A DNA stretch of 64,000 nt, taken from NCBI GenBank assembly GCA_009103225.1, contig RHPI01003642.1:219132-283131 (forward strand). Reading direction: 5' to 3'. Under the pieces are notes generated by a model that saw only the letters and a program-made list of their open reading frames with translations, searched no databases and was not told where the DNA came from. A program made the translations under genes and the position numbers. Positions 25,850 through 38,789 of this stretch are shown here, piece by piece. How positions within the stretch are numbered: position 1 is the stretch's first letter; every line of letters starts with the position of its first letter. This DNA is from Chlorokybus atmophyticus (Eukaryota > Streptophyta > Chlorokybophyceae > Chlorokybales > Chlorokybaceae).

Positions 25850-27160
25850 ACGCCGACGACAATGCCGACAATGTCAGCGTCCTCGCCAACTTTGGCACTG
25901 CGGGATTCACTGACTCGCTAACAAGGCGGATCTCGAAACCTGCACCCTCGGTGTAAGCTTAGGGCTAGCAATCAGGGCCTGATTGTATAATCAGGCCGAA
26001 AGGAAGGAGACACATGCAAGATTCTTGTCTTCATGCTTGCGAGTATAACAAGAGCTTACGCACATCACAACTTGGGAGTTACACATGACCATTGTGATGT
26101 GAGCTTCAGAGCTTCACCGTGAATAATTGATCACGCAATAATGCAATGTGCTAATACAACAAATTAACATTTTTATAAAGCATTGCATTATTTATGATTT
26201 ATCGGCTATTGTTCATGCAAATTGGAATGAAAACAATAGATGCATGAGCTCTTATACGCGTAAGTTAATTTATGTTTTGGGGACTGCACTATATCCTCAC
26301 CGTACTGTTTAGCCTAATTGTGTGGTTGAACATTATATCCAGAGGCAATGTGTAAAGCATGTATGTTATTTGTATGATCATGTATCATTATAACATAATG
26401 CATGCCAAGTTGCTAACCAGGCATAGCATGTCCATGTATACATATGTGTATACACAACATGGGCAATCGCGTAAAGCACGTATATTATTCATAGCATTAT
26501 GTGTCCTCACAATATGCTGCGAAGATTCGTAATAACTGAAATTGAAGTCAATTGTTATGAATAACTTAGCCTATTATTGTATTTATTGTGCTTATTTGTG
26601 TGACCATCCAATAACGCATTGCACAGCACAGATTTTGCTTGACGCTTTGTGAAAAAAGTTTATGCATTATTGTGCATAATGCTGATCCATTAGTGCGTAC
26701 GAATTGACCAATATGGATGTGATGTGACCTACAATTATACCAACATTACACAAAGCTGAAATATTCCTAAAGCCTTCAGACCAAATGCAAGTATGACGGT
26801 CAACATTGCATTTGATTTGGTACATAATATCATTGAACATACAGTTTCTTCTGGATTGCGACTTTGGTCAAATTGCAATTGGGTTTGCGTTATGCTTCAT
26901 GACCACCGCCGCATGATTTTATCAAAAGATAGGTGAAGGATAGACCATGCACATGCAATATGTTTATGGAGGTCATGGGCATTGTATCACAACACATGCA
27001 TTAGACCCTTGGTGTATGTAATTATATAATTCATTGCTTGTTTGCTGGCTTGGTTTTGGTATGCCAATGCATGAGTATGGTTGCGCATGTGGCACAGCCT
27101 GTTAGGTAAATGCATGCTACAATGGTACATTATTCTCGCAATAGAGTATAACATATACAA
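25850..27160. other. AT-rich gene-free DNA
   Basis: About 1.3 kb of AT-rich sequence with many stops in all frames, short TATA- and ATAATGCAT-like runs and no exon-like segment. Its composition differs clearly from neighbouring genes. Confidence 0.6.
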
Positions 27161-27163
27161 TGC

Positions 27164-27760
27164 AAGGATTGTGGCATGCAAGCGAGCGTGAGGCATGCAC
27201 CCACAGCCACATACCACAGCACTCAACTCTTACATTCACCACCGGGCGTTCCATCTACGCACTACCTACATAACTTCACTACTTTGCCAACCTCGTTAGA
27301 CATGCAGGTAGTTTGGCAGGGCCATAATAGCTGCTACTGCCTGCCTACTGCCTGCCTCACTGCCTGCCTTGCATGCACATAGGTCCAGCCCCATAGCTAG
27401 CTAGTTGTATGTGCCTTGTGGTGGTCTATATTGCTTTGGTTGTTGTGTGTCTGCTTGTTTGCTTGTGGCCCCTCTGTTATACCCTATGCAGGCATGCATG
27501 CACAGGTATTTCAATAGCACAGATCCAATAAGGTACGCACACATGCACGCGCCATTACCTGCACCATGGCCGTTTGTCAGCGGCCCAATCTTCAACGAGG
27601 CAGCAGCAGCAGCAGCAGCAGCAGCAGACCCCACGGACTCCCCCTCCGCCCACATCACCGCCTCCACTCTCAACTGCGTCGCTCACCTCCCTGTCGCAGT
27701 GCCGTCGCTGTGTGTGCGTCAACTTTACTGACACGGGCAGTCGTCACTGCTCCCCATGTA
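27164..27760 (+). repeat. Upstream copy of a duplicated block
   Basis: This stretch begins GGATTGTGGCATGCAAG. It contains a TACCACAGCACT...GTTAGACATGCAGG part and an ATTACCTGCACCATGGCCGT part with a CAG repeat (27600-27629). The same parts recur in the same order at 28035-28385. Here the two parts are separated by about 230 bp of other sequence (27310-27540); in the second copy they are adjacent. Confidence 0.75.
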
Positions 27761-28034
27761 CTCAGACTTCAGTCTTTGTCTTTGGTCTGTAGCACTGCCA
27801 TGCATGTCAACAGGGCGGGCTCCAACTATCGCACACTACCTATGCATGCATGCTGCTCCCGATTAAACACCCACCTAACCACACCACTGTCACATGGCAT
27901 GACGGATCACAACATGCACGCCCTATGCCTTAGCATAGGGTAGCCAACCGCTCACCAAGACAGCATGAGCGAGCTGGAATGGCCTTTGGTACGCGAATGG
28001 CTGCGCCAACCAAAGCATGGGGCATACAATAAAT

Positions 28035-28385
28035 AGGATGCAGGGATTGTGGCATGCAAGAGAGTGCGAGGCATGCACCACCAACCAAATACCACAGCAC
28101 TTATTACTTACATTCATCAATGGGCGTTTCACCTACTCACTACCTTCATGACTTCACTACTAGCCCAACCCCGTTAGACATGCAGGCCTGCATGCACGCG
28201 CCATTACCTGCACCATGGCCGTTTGTCAGCAGCCCAATCTTCAGCGAGCAGCAGCAGCAGCAGCAGACCCCACGGACTCCCCCTCCTCCTCCGCCCACAT
28301 CATCGCCTCCACTCATCTACGTCGAACACCTCCCTGTCGCAGTGCCGCCGCTGTGTGTAGAACGAACACGAACAACCCCAAGCGG
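28035..28385 (+). repeat. Downstream copy of the duplicated block
   Basis: Direct repeat of parts of 27164-27760, with substitutions and a shorter CAG repeat (about 28249-28265). The CCTCCCTGTCGCAGTGCCG end is shared. The copies carry short ORFs, but their frames are not conserved well enough to call a gene. Confidence 0.75.
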
Positions 28386-28781
28386 TCATACCACTTGAAC
28401 AGCTAGAATTCAAGGCCACTGGTATACAATTGTACATGGGTCCCAGCATGGTGCCTGTTGCTCGCTACCGGCAGCACAATGACTAGGACTCCATGCCCAT
28501 CACTTGTACTCTCTTTGCCGCCGTTGTCGCCCACTTGCTCTCGCGTTGTCAGCTGTTACTCCTTGCTACTAACGCTAGCTTACACTGTGCTGCAACTGAA
28601 TCAGTGGAATAGTTGGACTCGTTGTTGGTTGGGTTGCTTTGATCGAGTCGTTGTACAGATACTGCCTATGCACACGCTGCGGTGCGATGGTGTAGTGAAC
28701 TGCAACGCCAAGCAAGAGTTGCTGTAAGCAGGGTGCAACTTCCAAACGCAGAGAGGTAGGGCGCAAGCTGTCTCGCTGGCA

Positions 28782-31483
28782 TCAAAGCGCAGTTCGCAGA
28801 TTGATGAAAGGCGCTTCCGCAACAGCCAAGGGTATGGCTACTGCTAGCATAGCATGAAAGAGAAATTTCCTGAGCCGGACAGGCACCCATAAACTGTGCT
28901 GTTCTGATGCCCTTGTAGGCGAGAGACATGTTACCCATTCGGCTGCAAATGCCATGGCTGCCCCATGGGCAATGCAGAAGGCTGTCCAAGCTAACAGCCA
29001 CGTGCTGTCATTGCCACCAGCCCTGCATACCAATAGTATAATGTTGAACTTACAACCTTGGTAAATGTTGCAGACAATGCAGATTTGAGATGGTTACTCA
29101 CCAGCCTATGATGACGTGTCCAGCATACCCATAACCCAGCCACAGTGATAGCAGCAGGGTGAACACGGGCTTATTTGCTGCATTGACCAGAGAGCCTTGG
29201 TGCCACTGATGAAGGCTATAAATGCCGGCCGCAAGAGCCGGAGCCAAGCGTATGTAGCTGGCTAACATGCAGCCTGCAATGCCAAGGACTTGCTGGGTTT
29301 GTCGAATGCCACCTGGCATCAGCCAAGATGCAGGCGTCTTCGAGTTGTCAATGCACAACTCCATTGACCGTGTGAAATGCGGAGCCACTCCCCTCCATGC
29401 TTTGGTTGTCATGACAGCCAACACCAACGCCAGTCCTGGACAGCTCACACGTGTCAGTATAGTATACACACCTCAATGTCGGAATGGCAGGCAAGCCTGC
29501 GCATGCGACATGAAGCCCTGACAACCGGAACTGCCCATGTGCTGCGTCCACCACTTACCAAAGAGCAGCTCATCGACCAGCATGCGGCGTAGATCTGTCA
29601 CAGCTCGTGAAGCCGCTTCTTCCTGCTTGTGTCTTCGTTTGTCATCAATCGCCTCTCTCTGGTTGGCAACACTCTCAGCAAGATGCGAGGTTGCTTCCTG
29701 CTGCAACTGAACACCCTGGCTTTGGACCTGCAGCCCTGCAAACTGCAGTCGCAACCCTTGCTCCTGCAAGCAATGACGAAAATCAACTATCAAGCCCCCC
29801 CACCGAAAACAAGCTTCGTGAACAGCCCATGCCGCATGCAAGCAGGTAACCAGCGACACATGATGATTACCTGCAAGTGGTTACTCTGTTCTAGAGCTAC
29901 AGCCTTGCGAAACTGCACATGCAGTTTAAGTGCGTGCCAGAACTCATTGCTGTCCAGGCCGCCAGCTGCAAGTGCACGAACAAGCCGCAAAGGACAGATG
30001 AAATCCGTCTGATGCTGACAAGCTGCCCTCCGGGGCTTCACCTCACAACACCAATCACATGGAACACAACTAGCATGCTGTGATATTAGTCCACAAGCGT
30101 CTAGATGAAACTGACCTTGGTTGAGTTTCTGAACCATGAGCTGCTGCACATCCACAGCATCGCCTTGGTACATACCCGCCCTCACTTGAAGAGTGCGAGA
30201 CTCAACGGGCATATACGCCGAAACACTTGCTTGCAGAGGTGCCAGCAAAGACTCGCACTGTTGCGTACTCCACATCTGCCCATGATACGACATTTCAGCA
30301 ATGATGATGCGAGCGCAACATGCACACACAAGTTTGTGGTTGGGTTGTTGTATACTTTAATATTGAAAAACAATGTGCATAGCCTCACTAGGCTCATGCT
30401 GCTTACCGATTGTAGCTCAAGCTTGCAACACTCTGCTAGTATCTGCAATCAAGCTTCACTGAGATCCTTGCATCGGCAATACAATGCTCGGCGCTCTGTT
30501 GCTCCATGGCTACATGCATGACACCCATGTCAGCAATACCTTTGCTACCTTAGCCGCATCCAGAGAGGCTCCATGGCTGCGATGCGTATCAAGCTGCATT
30601 GCAAGGACAAGACACGAGTTCAGCTAGTGCTGGTGGTGTTGCGTGTCTTCATGTGCGATAAGTGTGTACCGCCAAAAGAACGCATGGGCGTGCGGCCATC
30701 GTGTCAGGCTACAACAGACTGCAACGGCTCAACAACGCTCTGGGCGCTTGATCTAACCTCTGAAAGCGCGGTCGCAAAGCCATGACCCAATCTTTCCCCA
30801 AGCGCAGCTAGAAGCGAGCTTTGCTCAGCTTGAACACCAACATGCGCACGCTGTTCAATTGGTTCAGCAACGCTAGAGCTGGGGTGCAGTTCGCTGACGA
30901 CATCATGAGCCGCATGAACCTCCTCCTCACTGTGCACAGCATGCACTTGCTGACCAAGCAGCAACTCCTGCAATTCAGCAGCGGCCTCCGCTTCTTCCGC
31001 TTCCTCCTCCGGCGCAACCCTGGCAGGCCTCAGACTGCTCCTGCTGACAGTGCGTGCGGGGCCGCTTGCAGCTGGGGTCAACGACCTTATAGCGCTGCAA
31101 GCATCGTCAGCTTCAGCCTCGCCTGCTTTAGCCAACGACCAGGCTTCCCTCTCCCTCAACCTCTGCGCCTTGTAGCGCTCAACCCGCCTGGTGAACCTGC
31201 GCCTCTCAAGGCGGACGTTGACGAAGAGCAGGATCAAAGGAATAAGCAAGCCGAGAGGAAGCAGCTGCAACACTAGCTGAGTGTTGAACCCTCCGCCTCC
31301 TGCTGGGCTGTTGCTGTTGCTGGTAGTGGCCGACGGCGTTGTTGTTGTTGCTGTTGAAAGTATTGTTGACGGCACAGTTTCCTGCAGCACCACCACCCGC
31401 TGCTGCTGCTGCCCAGCCTCAATCGCCCCCCTGAAACCGCGCCTCACCCCCGCCGCCGCCGCCAGGTTATCCTCCACAGCCAT
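28782..31483 (-). CDS. CPR5-like membrane nucleoporin (tentative)
   Basis: The start is the ATG at 31483 and the stop is at 28784-28782. The first exon (to about 30800) has a Thr/Ser-rich part, one hydrophobic segment (LVLQLLPLGLLIPLILLFV) and a long Glu/Ala/Arg-rich region. Later exons include about 30289-30180, about 30027-29872 (LRLVRALAAGGLDSNEFWHA), about 29768-29560 (coiled coil: QREAIDDKRRHKQEEAASR), 29437-29100 (several membrane helices), about 29025-28950 (NDSTWLLAWTAFCIAHG) and about 28900-28782. A charged N-terminal region, a coiled coil and four to five C-terminal membrane helices, with a G-Y-G-AGH...W-L-AW..FC..H pattern, resemble plant CPR5, a membrane nucleoporin. The small exons between 30.3 and 30.7 kb could not be joined unambiguously. 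The name is inference from architecture and a short motif. Confidence 0.5.
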
Positions 31484-31759
31484 GCCAACTCTGTTGCAGC
31501 GAGTGTGTCAGCGGGGTCTTTTTGCTTTGCTTGGCGTCTGCGGCGGCGAAGCAGCACAACGGACAATACGTCAAGGCCGTGGGATTGTCGGGTTGGTGTT
31601 GTGCGGTAGCTGATTCTGAAGAGAAGCGCACTCTCAGTTAGCTAGCAGTGTCTTCTGCTTCTGCGTAAGAAGGAGCACTTCTGCTGGCCAAGTGGCGTGT
31701 GGCTAGGTGAGGTTTGGGGTCAGCGGTTCAGAGCGTATTCACAGCCTGACTACAGATTG

Positions 31760-31818
31760 TGTGCTGTGACGGTGCATGAAGTAGCACAGTTTCCTGCTTC
31801 ATGCACCGTCACAGCACA
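31760..31818. repeat. Perfect 22-bp inverted repeat (hairpin)
   Basis: The arms 31760-31781 and 31797-31818 are exact reverse complements, with a 15-nt loop. It lies in the roughly 630-bp space between the divergent CPR5-like and torsin-like genes. Confidence 0.9.
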
Positions 31819-32115
31819 GACTTCTGCACCTTTCCCATGCCCACCTGAGTTTGTGCGTCTGACTGGTGAACGGCCGAGCGTGCATTGTTTTTCGTCCCAT
31901 GCATGCTTGCTGTGATAAGCAATGATAGCGCAACAGTGTGGTCTTGCCGTTGCATGTGACGTTTGCAGCATCCAGCGTAACAGATTTGCTTCTTGTCGCG
32001 AGTGTAGTGCAACCAGGCTGTCACCACATGCTTTGTGCCGGTCGTCTCAGTGGTGTTGCCGTGTGCAGGCGAGCAGGCTCAACAGAGACAACTGAGATAT
32101 GGTGCTGTCGGTATA

Positions 32116-34316
32116 ATGGGGTTGTCAGCAGTACTTGTTGGCGTAACATCTGCGCTTGCGATTGCGGGATTCAACATCTTCGGTACACTATATGGCGTGC
32201 GACCTTGTGTGCTTGATTCGCATCGCACTTCAAACTAGCAATCCCAACTCGCAACAGGAGAGAGAGCGTATGCATGCAGCCATGCACAACGTATACGCGC
32301 GCAACTCTGCACATGCTCTTTAGCACATCCGTGTATTGCATTCAACGGACACTGTCAACGCTGCCTCAATGCGATAAGTCGTAGTAGGCATAAGGTGTCC
32401 TGTCATCATCAGCCAACAACATGCAGGCCACAGACCTACCGTGTATGTCCCGGGCGCTTGTGATCGCCTTGAACCGCACCTTCGCCACCACATCGTTGGA
32501 CAGGTAGGTGAGTGCTTGTCGCCTTCAGTTCAGTCGCTTCGTATCAATAGTTGATTCAGTGTTGTCGTCCTTGCGCATAGGATGATGCGGTGTCCCTGCT
32601 TGCCGACGCTGTGTGCAACCACCTCGGTCAGCTTCATCCCAAAAAGCCGCTCGTGCTTTCAGTCCATGGGCCCCCGGGCGTGGGCAAGTCTTTCTTTCAC
32701 CAGCTGCTAGCGGAGGTTTTGTATAATGTCACAAATGTTGAGGTATACTACATGAAGGCTGAACTTTGCACAGGTTTGCAAAGAAAGGAAGTCGGGTTGC
32801 TGATGTTATCTGCAGGACTGCCCTCCTGAGCTTGAAGACCAGTGCTGGCGCAACAAGTGCCCTGGAAGTCATTGCCCTAGCTATAAGATTGTATTCGGGA
32901 CAGATTATGTGAGCAACCAGTTTGAGGTGCAGGCGCAGTTACTCAAGGTAAGATGCAGTAGTATGTCCATCGCAGTGGTTACGCTCTCTTGCTTTGCTGT
33001 TGGTGCAGGGCCTTCACACCTGTTGTGCGCAGGATGCATTGTTGACGCATGTGCAGAAGCACCGAGAGTCCGTTCTTGTCGTTGAGGAGTATGACAAGGT
33101 GCAGTTGAAGGCTGCTTGGTCATGATGCTGCATTGCTTTGCTGGTTGCACACAAGAGAGACTTGTTTGGTTGCGCAGATGAACTGCCGCTCGCGTGGCAT
33201 GCTGCAGCAGCTTCTGCTAAAAGGTTTTGCGGCGGCAGGCATCCAGTTTGACAGGTTTGCCGTGCACGCATTGCATAACATGGACGGCTGCTGAGGGGAA
33301 TGTTTGGCTATCATTTTGCTCAATTGATGCGCTCTACACAGGACTATCGTGGTATTGGAGTCCAACGTTGGCTATGCTGAAGTTTTCAGTAGGCTTGAAG
33401 GAGGGAAACAGGTGCATAACGTGCATACATTATGCCACGTCAAGGACAATTAACGTCAACTAACTTTGCTGCAGGCACCAGCGTTTATGGTAATTTAGGG
33501 TTCGGTGCTTGCAGGTGTCAATAGACGAGCTGCAGAGCATATTGAAGGATGCATTGTTCCAAGATTGGGCACGCCAGGGATGTGAAAGTCATGGCGATAC
33601 ATCAAAGGCCGTTGCACTGATTGATGTGTATGTTCACATGTGGTGCTGCTGCTGCTGCTGCAATGGGCATTGTTTGTACACCTTCTTTGAGAGTGTCTGT
33701 GCCACTGCTAGCTGCTCTGCCTGCCTTTTGCAAGGCTCTCAACGCTGTTCAACAGGTTTGCACCGTTCACACCGCTGAACAAAGAGCACATAGAAGCACT
33801 GATGCGGCTGCAGCTGCAGCGACGGGTGAGCGATACAATTGGTGGTATGAAACGCGTGCAATATACTTACAAGGTGGTTGTATACTGACTAAAGCATCAT
33901 CACGTGTGCACAGGTCGACCGTCTGGAGTACGACCTTGTGAGGAGCGGCCTGGCAGACAAAGTAGAGTGGTCTGCTGGTGTTATCGACTGCCTCACCAGC
34001 AAGGTTTGCCATTACCTATGCAAGCAGTGTCACTCTCAGCAGTAACAATAAAGCCCGTGAAGCAACACCAGTTCATCAGTCCATGTTGCCGTACCTGCAG
34101 GTGGAATTCGAGGGTGATTACGCCATAGAGGGTGCCAAGTCAGTTGGCACTACAGTTGGGCTGCATGTAACAAGAGCCTTGAAAAGGCTGAAGGCAAGTC
34201 TAGGGGACGAAGTGCGCGACGCTCACATAGGCAGGACGCTGCAATTCAGTGCAACGCCAGATGGCAGAACTCTTGCAGCAAGGTTACTGCCCCAGGAACA
34301 ATGTTTACCTGGTTGA
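32116..34316 (+). CDS. Torsin-like AAA+ ATPase
   Basis: Torsins are AAA+ ATPases of the ER and nuclear-envelope lumen. Exons joined in phase: 32116-32182, 32427-32503, 32581-32742, 32816-32947, 33033-33098, 33178-33254, 33342-33411 and 33514 onward, then about 33742-33828, 33914-34003 and 34101-34316. The first exon is a hydrophobic signal or anchor (MGLSAVLVGVTSALAIAG). HHIVGQ and KKPLVLSVHGPPGVGKS (Walker A, about residues 78-85) follow. Then come a four-Cys insert (KCPGSHCPSYK), VLVVEEYDK (Walker B, with Glu where Asp is usual), TIVVLESNVGY (sensor 1), FAPFTPLNKEHIEALMRLQL and the end VEFEGDYAIEGAKSV. The order and the torsin-type PF-PL block fit torsin better than ClpB. Walker A ends in Ser rather than the Asn of animal torsins. 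The join between the exons at 33.6 and 33.74 kb is uncertain. Confidence 0.8.
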
Positions 34317-35994
34317 GTGTTTGAGGATCAAATAATCATGTACTCGCTTAGGCAGGCAGGAAAGCGGTGTTCATTAAACAACTAGGCACTTGTGTGCACA
34401 GAGCACACGTGTCAACTTGCGTGGTCATTGTCGTGTGCCATGTTAATTGCTAGCGGGCATCAGCGGGCGTTGTCAATTGTGGTTCGTTCAAGCGCTTTAC
34501 AACCATTGCATTGTGTGAGGCATGTTATGATTGTATATGCAACTGTAGAGGTGACCGACACCGGATTGCGATACTTAAGGATGAGTTCCGAACATGATCT
34601 TGGTGAAGCAGGGATACATGCATGTGTTGACACCATTTGACAGCATGTAAAGCAGCCATTGCAATAAGGTATGGTATTTGCGCAATAAAGTATTGTTGAT
34701 GTTGAAGTTGTAGCAACGCATTGCTAAGTAGTAGTTTATTCAAGTCGACAGCTAACAATAATATTCAATGCATGGTACCACAAGATACGGCTGTATAATC
34801 AGCACACACTCAACTTTGGTCATTTATTAGTATACCAATGCAGGATGTGAATCACCAATCATCAATAATTCATTCGTTGTGTGCACAGATCGCAAAATTT
34901 AATGCAAGCATGTGCAACCACCAAGTAACAAAGAGCTAGATGAGGTGAATGCATGGATGAAGTACATCGCTTTTAAACTCGTCTTGTCTTATTGTATAAG
35001 TAACAAATAATTGCCCCACTTTTTCATAACGCACATGTATCACATGAGGATTCCGTGTGTTTTGATATACATGCGTGACATTACCGTATGTGTATACACC
35101 CCCTACAAACAAGCTCCCCCCCCTCCCCCCCCCCTTTTTTTATTGGGGGGTGTTGTATTAGGGCTGCATAATGAGTATAAAGTAAACCCCACCCCCACCC
35201 ATCCAATGTGGATGTTGTATTCGCATAAATATGTTGGCAATGTGTAAAGAGTGTAATATTATACACATAAAAAGCACGAGCAATATCAACATAAATGTAA
35301 GCTTGTTCGTGATGAGAAACCGAGTGCATCATTATATAACGTGAAGTACGTGTATTGTATGTCGAAACTAGATGGAGCAGGCATATCACTCCATAATGAC
35401 GATTGATATTTGATGCATAGTTCACCCACCGATAATATAATATGCAAAACCAATATTCGTAAATGTAAAGACGCTGAGTATTGGCACAAATGACAGCCCT
35501 TATTAAATCAAGTATTCATCTCAAGCGCATGCTACACCGTTTCTGCCCTTACATTACGTTTGACCTTATGAAACAATATTAGGAGCTTTATTGTAGAATC
35601 CATGCATAAACATCTGATACCTTTCATCACCTACGAGTCATCCATGCTGGACGAGTTCTGGTACATGCGAGTCGTCAAGGACGACTCGCATGTACCAGAA
35701 CAATCCGGAACCCAGCACTTACTTTCCTATAACGATAGCGCGCTATATCCATGCCTTCCGGGCCGTGCACAAGCAGGTTGGTCTAGACTTTAGCGGTGGC
35801 GGCGGCGGCGGCGGTATAGTTGTCGTCAGCAGGAGCATAGGTGTACACATCCAGACAACTCTGTGCATCGCTCGCGCTGTCCTGCAGCTGGACGACATCA
35901 ACACTACAGCGCCTTGCTTTTTCTCTGGCTGTGTGGGACAGTGATGCTCGGAGCAGATCAAGCCTAGCAGCATCAGCTGCTTGATGGTGTTGCC
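34317..35994. other. AT-rich intergenic region
   Basis: About 1.7 kb. The first 1.2 kb is AT-rich with no exon character and includes a C-rich run at 35116-35133. A GC-rich stretch with a short GGC repeat (35793-35815) precedes the CPSF30-YTH start and is probably its promoter or 5' UTR. Confidence 0.5.
35655..35701. repeat. Perfect 22-bp inverted repeat with 3-nt loop
   Basis: The arms 35655-35676 and 35680-35701 are exact reverse complements around AAG. This is a near-palindrome 47 bp long, about 290 bp upstream of the CPSF30-YTH start. Confidence 0.92.
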
Positions 35995-38789
35995 ATGATG
36001 GACGGCGACGACGGCGACGACCTCAACTTCGACTTCGAGGGCGGGATTGAGGCCGGCATCGACGGAGGCGGGGCTGGCGACGGTGGTGAGGAGAGCTACC
36101 AGCTTGCGCGTAGAGGAGCAGGAGGGGGTTTGCCCGAGGGAGGTGTCGGGTATGGAGGGGGCCAAGGGGGCGGCTATGGAGCAGGCAACGCTGGGGGCGG
36201 CGCTGGGGCTGTCGGTGTGGGCATGGGTCCCGGCAGGAAGAATTACAGGCAGACGGTGTGCCGCCACTGGCTGCGGGGGCTGTGCATGAAGGGCGACGCA
36301 TGCGGTTTCCTGCACCAGTTCGACCCCGCACGCATGCCGATCTGCAGGTTTTTCGCCAAGCACGGCGAGTGCCACGAGCCAGACTGCGTCTTTAAACACT
36401 CCGCGGAAGACATCAAGGATTGCCACATGTACAGTAGTAAGTTTTGACGCTTGACTCATTGCTAGGTTTTTCTTTCTAGCTTGCTTGGTTATGTAGTGTA
36501 AATTGTGTTGGCACGTGACGCTAGATAGTGCAGTAGTGTGCGCACTACCTGCACACTCTACTGTACAGGTAGTGTGTTCACAGCTTATTGCAAGTTTAGC
36601 TGTACGTGCACTGTGCAGTTATTCAATAAAGAGTATACACCATGTATAGTATGCAGTGTACATCATATATATCTAGTGCAGTATATTGCCGTGTGTAATG
36701 CGCCACCTGTTATTCTGATTTTCACGGTCAGGTTTTGTGACTTACAAGCAACGTGTCTTGTGTGTGTTTCTTGCAATTTCCATCTTTCCTACCATCGCTC
36801 TTGTGTTTTACGCTTCTTCGATAGCGAAATCTCGTGTAATTTGCTTGCATTTGCTTTGCTGTAACAATGTTGCTCATGCCAAGCATTGACAGGTACAAAC
36901 TTGGTTTCTGTCCCAACGGGCTGGGTTGTCGCTACCGCCACAACAAGCTGCCCGGTCCGCCCCCGCCAGTGGAAGAAACCCTGCAGCGCTACCAGAGGCC
37001 ACAGCAGACGCCGCAGCAGCAGGAGAAGGAGTCTACCACAACACGATCGGCTTCTCAAGCAGCAGCGCCGGCGCTTCCGGCTCCGCCAGGCAAGGCTGCT
37101 GAACAAGGCCAGCAGCAGCAGTTGAATGCGGAGAATGGTGCGCTGATGGTGCATGGCGAAGATGAACAGCCTGGGCCGCCACCACACTTACCACCAGGCT
37201 CGTGCAGGTGTGTATCATGATATCGTATTGACTGTTGCACAGCATGCAGGTCAGTTTCTTGCATCGTACTACGTTGCAAGCACTGGCATGTCTAGTGTTA
37301 GCGTAGTTGTGGCGGTGTGTTTGGCCTTGAAGTTCTGCATGTGACATTGTGCAACTTTGCAGGTTTTTCCTCATTAAGAGTCTGAACTATGAAAACCTGG
37401 AGATTTCCGTGCGGCATGGTGTCTGGGCGACACACAGAAACAACGAGGGAAAGTTACTGGAGGCTTTTGAAACTTGCGATCATGTGATTTTGGTGTTTTC
37501 CGTGAACGAGAGCCGTCACTTTCAGGTGTGATCATCAGTCTCAGCAATTTCCATTCATAAAGCATATGCATGCTATTACATGAATGATGCTTTGGCTGAA
37601 GTCGTAGTCATTAGCACATGCACTTTGTCTCACAGGCAGCTTCAATTGCAGGGGTATGCAAGAATGTGTTCACGGTTTGGAGAGACGGATGTGCCTGAGA
37701 GTGTTTGGAAGTTTGCAAATGGCAGCGGCAGCTATGGTCGCAACTTCAGTGTGCGATGGTTGAAGGTAAGCAACCTTCCCACACCCTGGCTGGCATTTTT
37801 GAAATCCACCTTTTGTTGCTTGAGAGGGGGAGGCGCATTCGTAAAGGCTTTACTTGGAGGTTTGCCAAACAAACTCTGACTTGAGCGCTTTGTTCGCAGT
37901 TGTGCGAGCTGCCTTTCCAAGACACCCGCCACCTGCGCAATGCTTTCAATGAAGACCAGCAGATCAAGGTAAGCACTCGCTCACTTGAAATGGCATCGTA
38001 CTCAAGATTGACATTCCAGCCATCAATTGTCCAAGTACGTGTATGTATCATTCAACTGGTCGTTAGGTTGGGAGAGATACACAAGAGATGGAACCCGAGG
38101 CAGCCAGGGAGTTGACAGCGCTGTTGTTTGGTCAGCCAGACAGTCCGTTGATGGTGAGTAAACCACAGTTGTCTGTTTAAGCTGCGTGCTATGCATGTCA
38201 CCATTCGCATCTCATGTGTGCGTGCGTGCTGTAACAGGACATCGCGCGTCAGTCGGAAGACCAGCGCAAGCTGAACCTTCGAGCCAGAGCGAAGCTCGAG
38301 GGCATGTCTGGGCGGGGCGGCCGCATGCGAAACGAAAGGCCTTTGCTGCCTCACCATTGGGGTCCTGGACCCATGATGGACCCCGGGTTCGGTCCGCATG
38401 GACCTGTCGGCCCGGGACCTTTCATGGACTGGGGGCCAATGGGTCCCGAGCCTGGCTTCATGCCAGGCTTTGGTCCCGGGATGGGTCCTATGGGACCCGG
38501 CATGAGCCCGATGGGACGGCCCATGCGGCCTTTTGCCCCCAGCGCGTTTATGGGAGGGCCTCAGCAGGGTCCCTTTGGCATGATGGGAGGAGGGGGAGGG
38601 GCGGATATAGCAGAGATGGAGTATCATGTCCGGCAGGCCAAGGAGTTTGCGGCCCGGCTTGCAAAAGAGAAGAAGAGGCGCAAGCAGCACAGTCCCGCGA
38701 GCAGCGCCAGCAGCGATCAGCGCAGTACGGGTGTTAGTCCGCGTAAAGTTCGTAGGTCTTCTAGTCGATATGATGATGATCACGGTTGA
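35995..38789 (+). CDS. CPSF30: CPSF30 with YTH domain (plant-type CPSF30-L)
   Basis: This is a subunit of the mRNA 3'-end cleavage and polyadenylation complex, with an added m6A-reading domain. Seven exons join in phase: 35995-36428, 36893-37207, 37363-37525, 37652-37765, 37900-37968, 38067-38153 and 38238-38789, giving 577 residues. An acidic, Gly-rich N-terminus (1-80) is followed by three CCCH zinc fingers (about 87-165: CRHWLRGLC...H, CRFFAKHGEC...H, YKLGFCPNGLGCRYRH). A Gln/Pro-rich linker follows. The YTH domain (about 250-365) has FFLIKSLNYENLEISV, GVWATHRNNE, VILVFSVNES and RNFSVRWLKLCELPF. The C-terminus is Met/Gly/Pro-rich and then Lys/Ser-rich. The exon 1 donor was set at AT|GT because this restores the conserved CHMYKLGF. 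The CCCH-YTH fusion is characteristic of plants and green algae. Confidence 0.95.

Noticed and set aside
27566-27943. Protein-coding gene over the CAG-repeat ORFs
   Set aside because: The poly-Gln/Ser/Ala readings come from the CAG repeat. The duplicated copy does not preserve any one frame, and no supporting exons exist.
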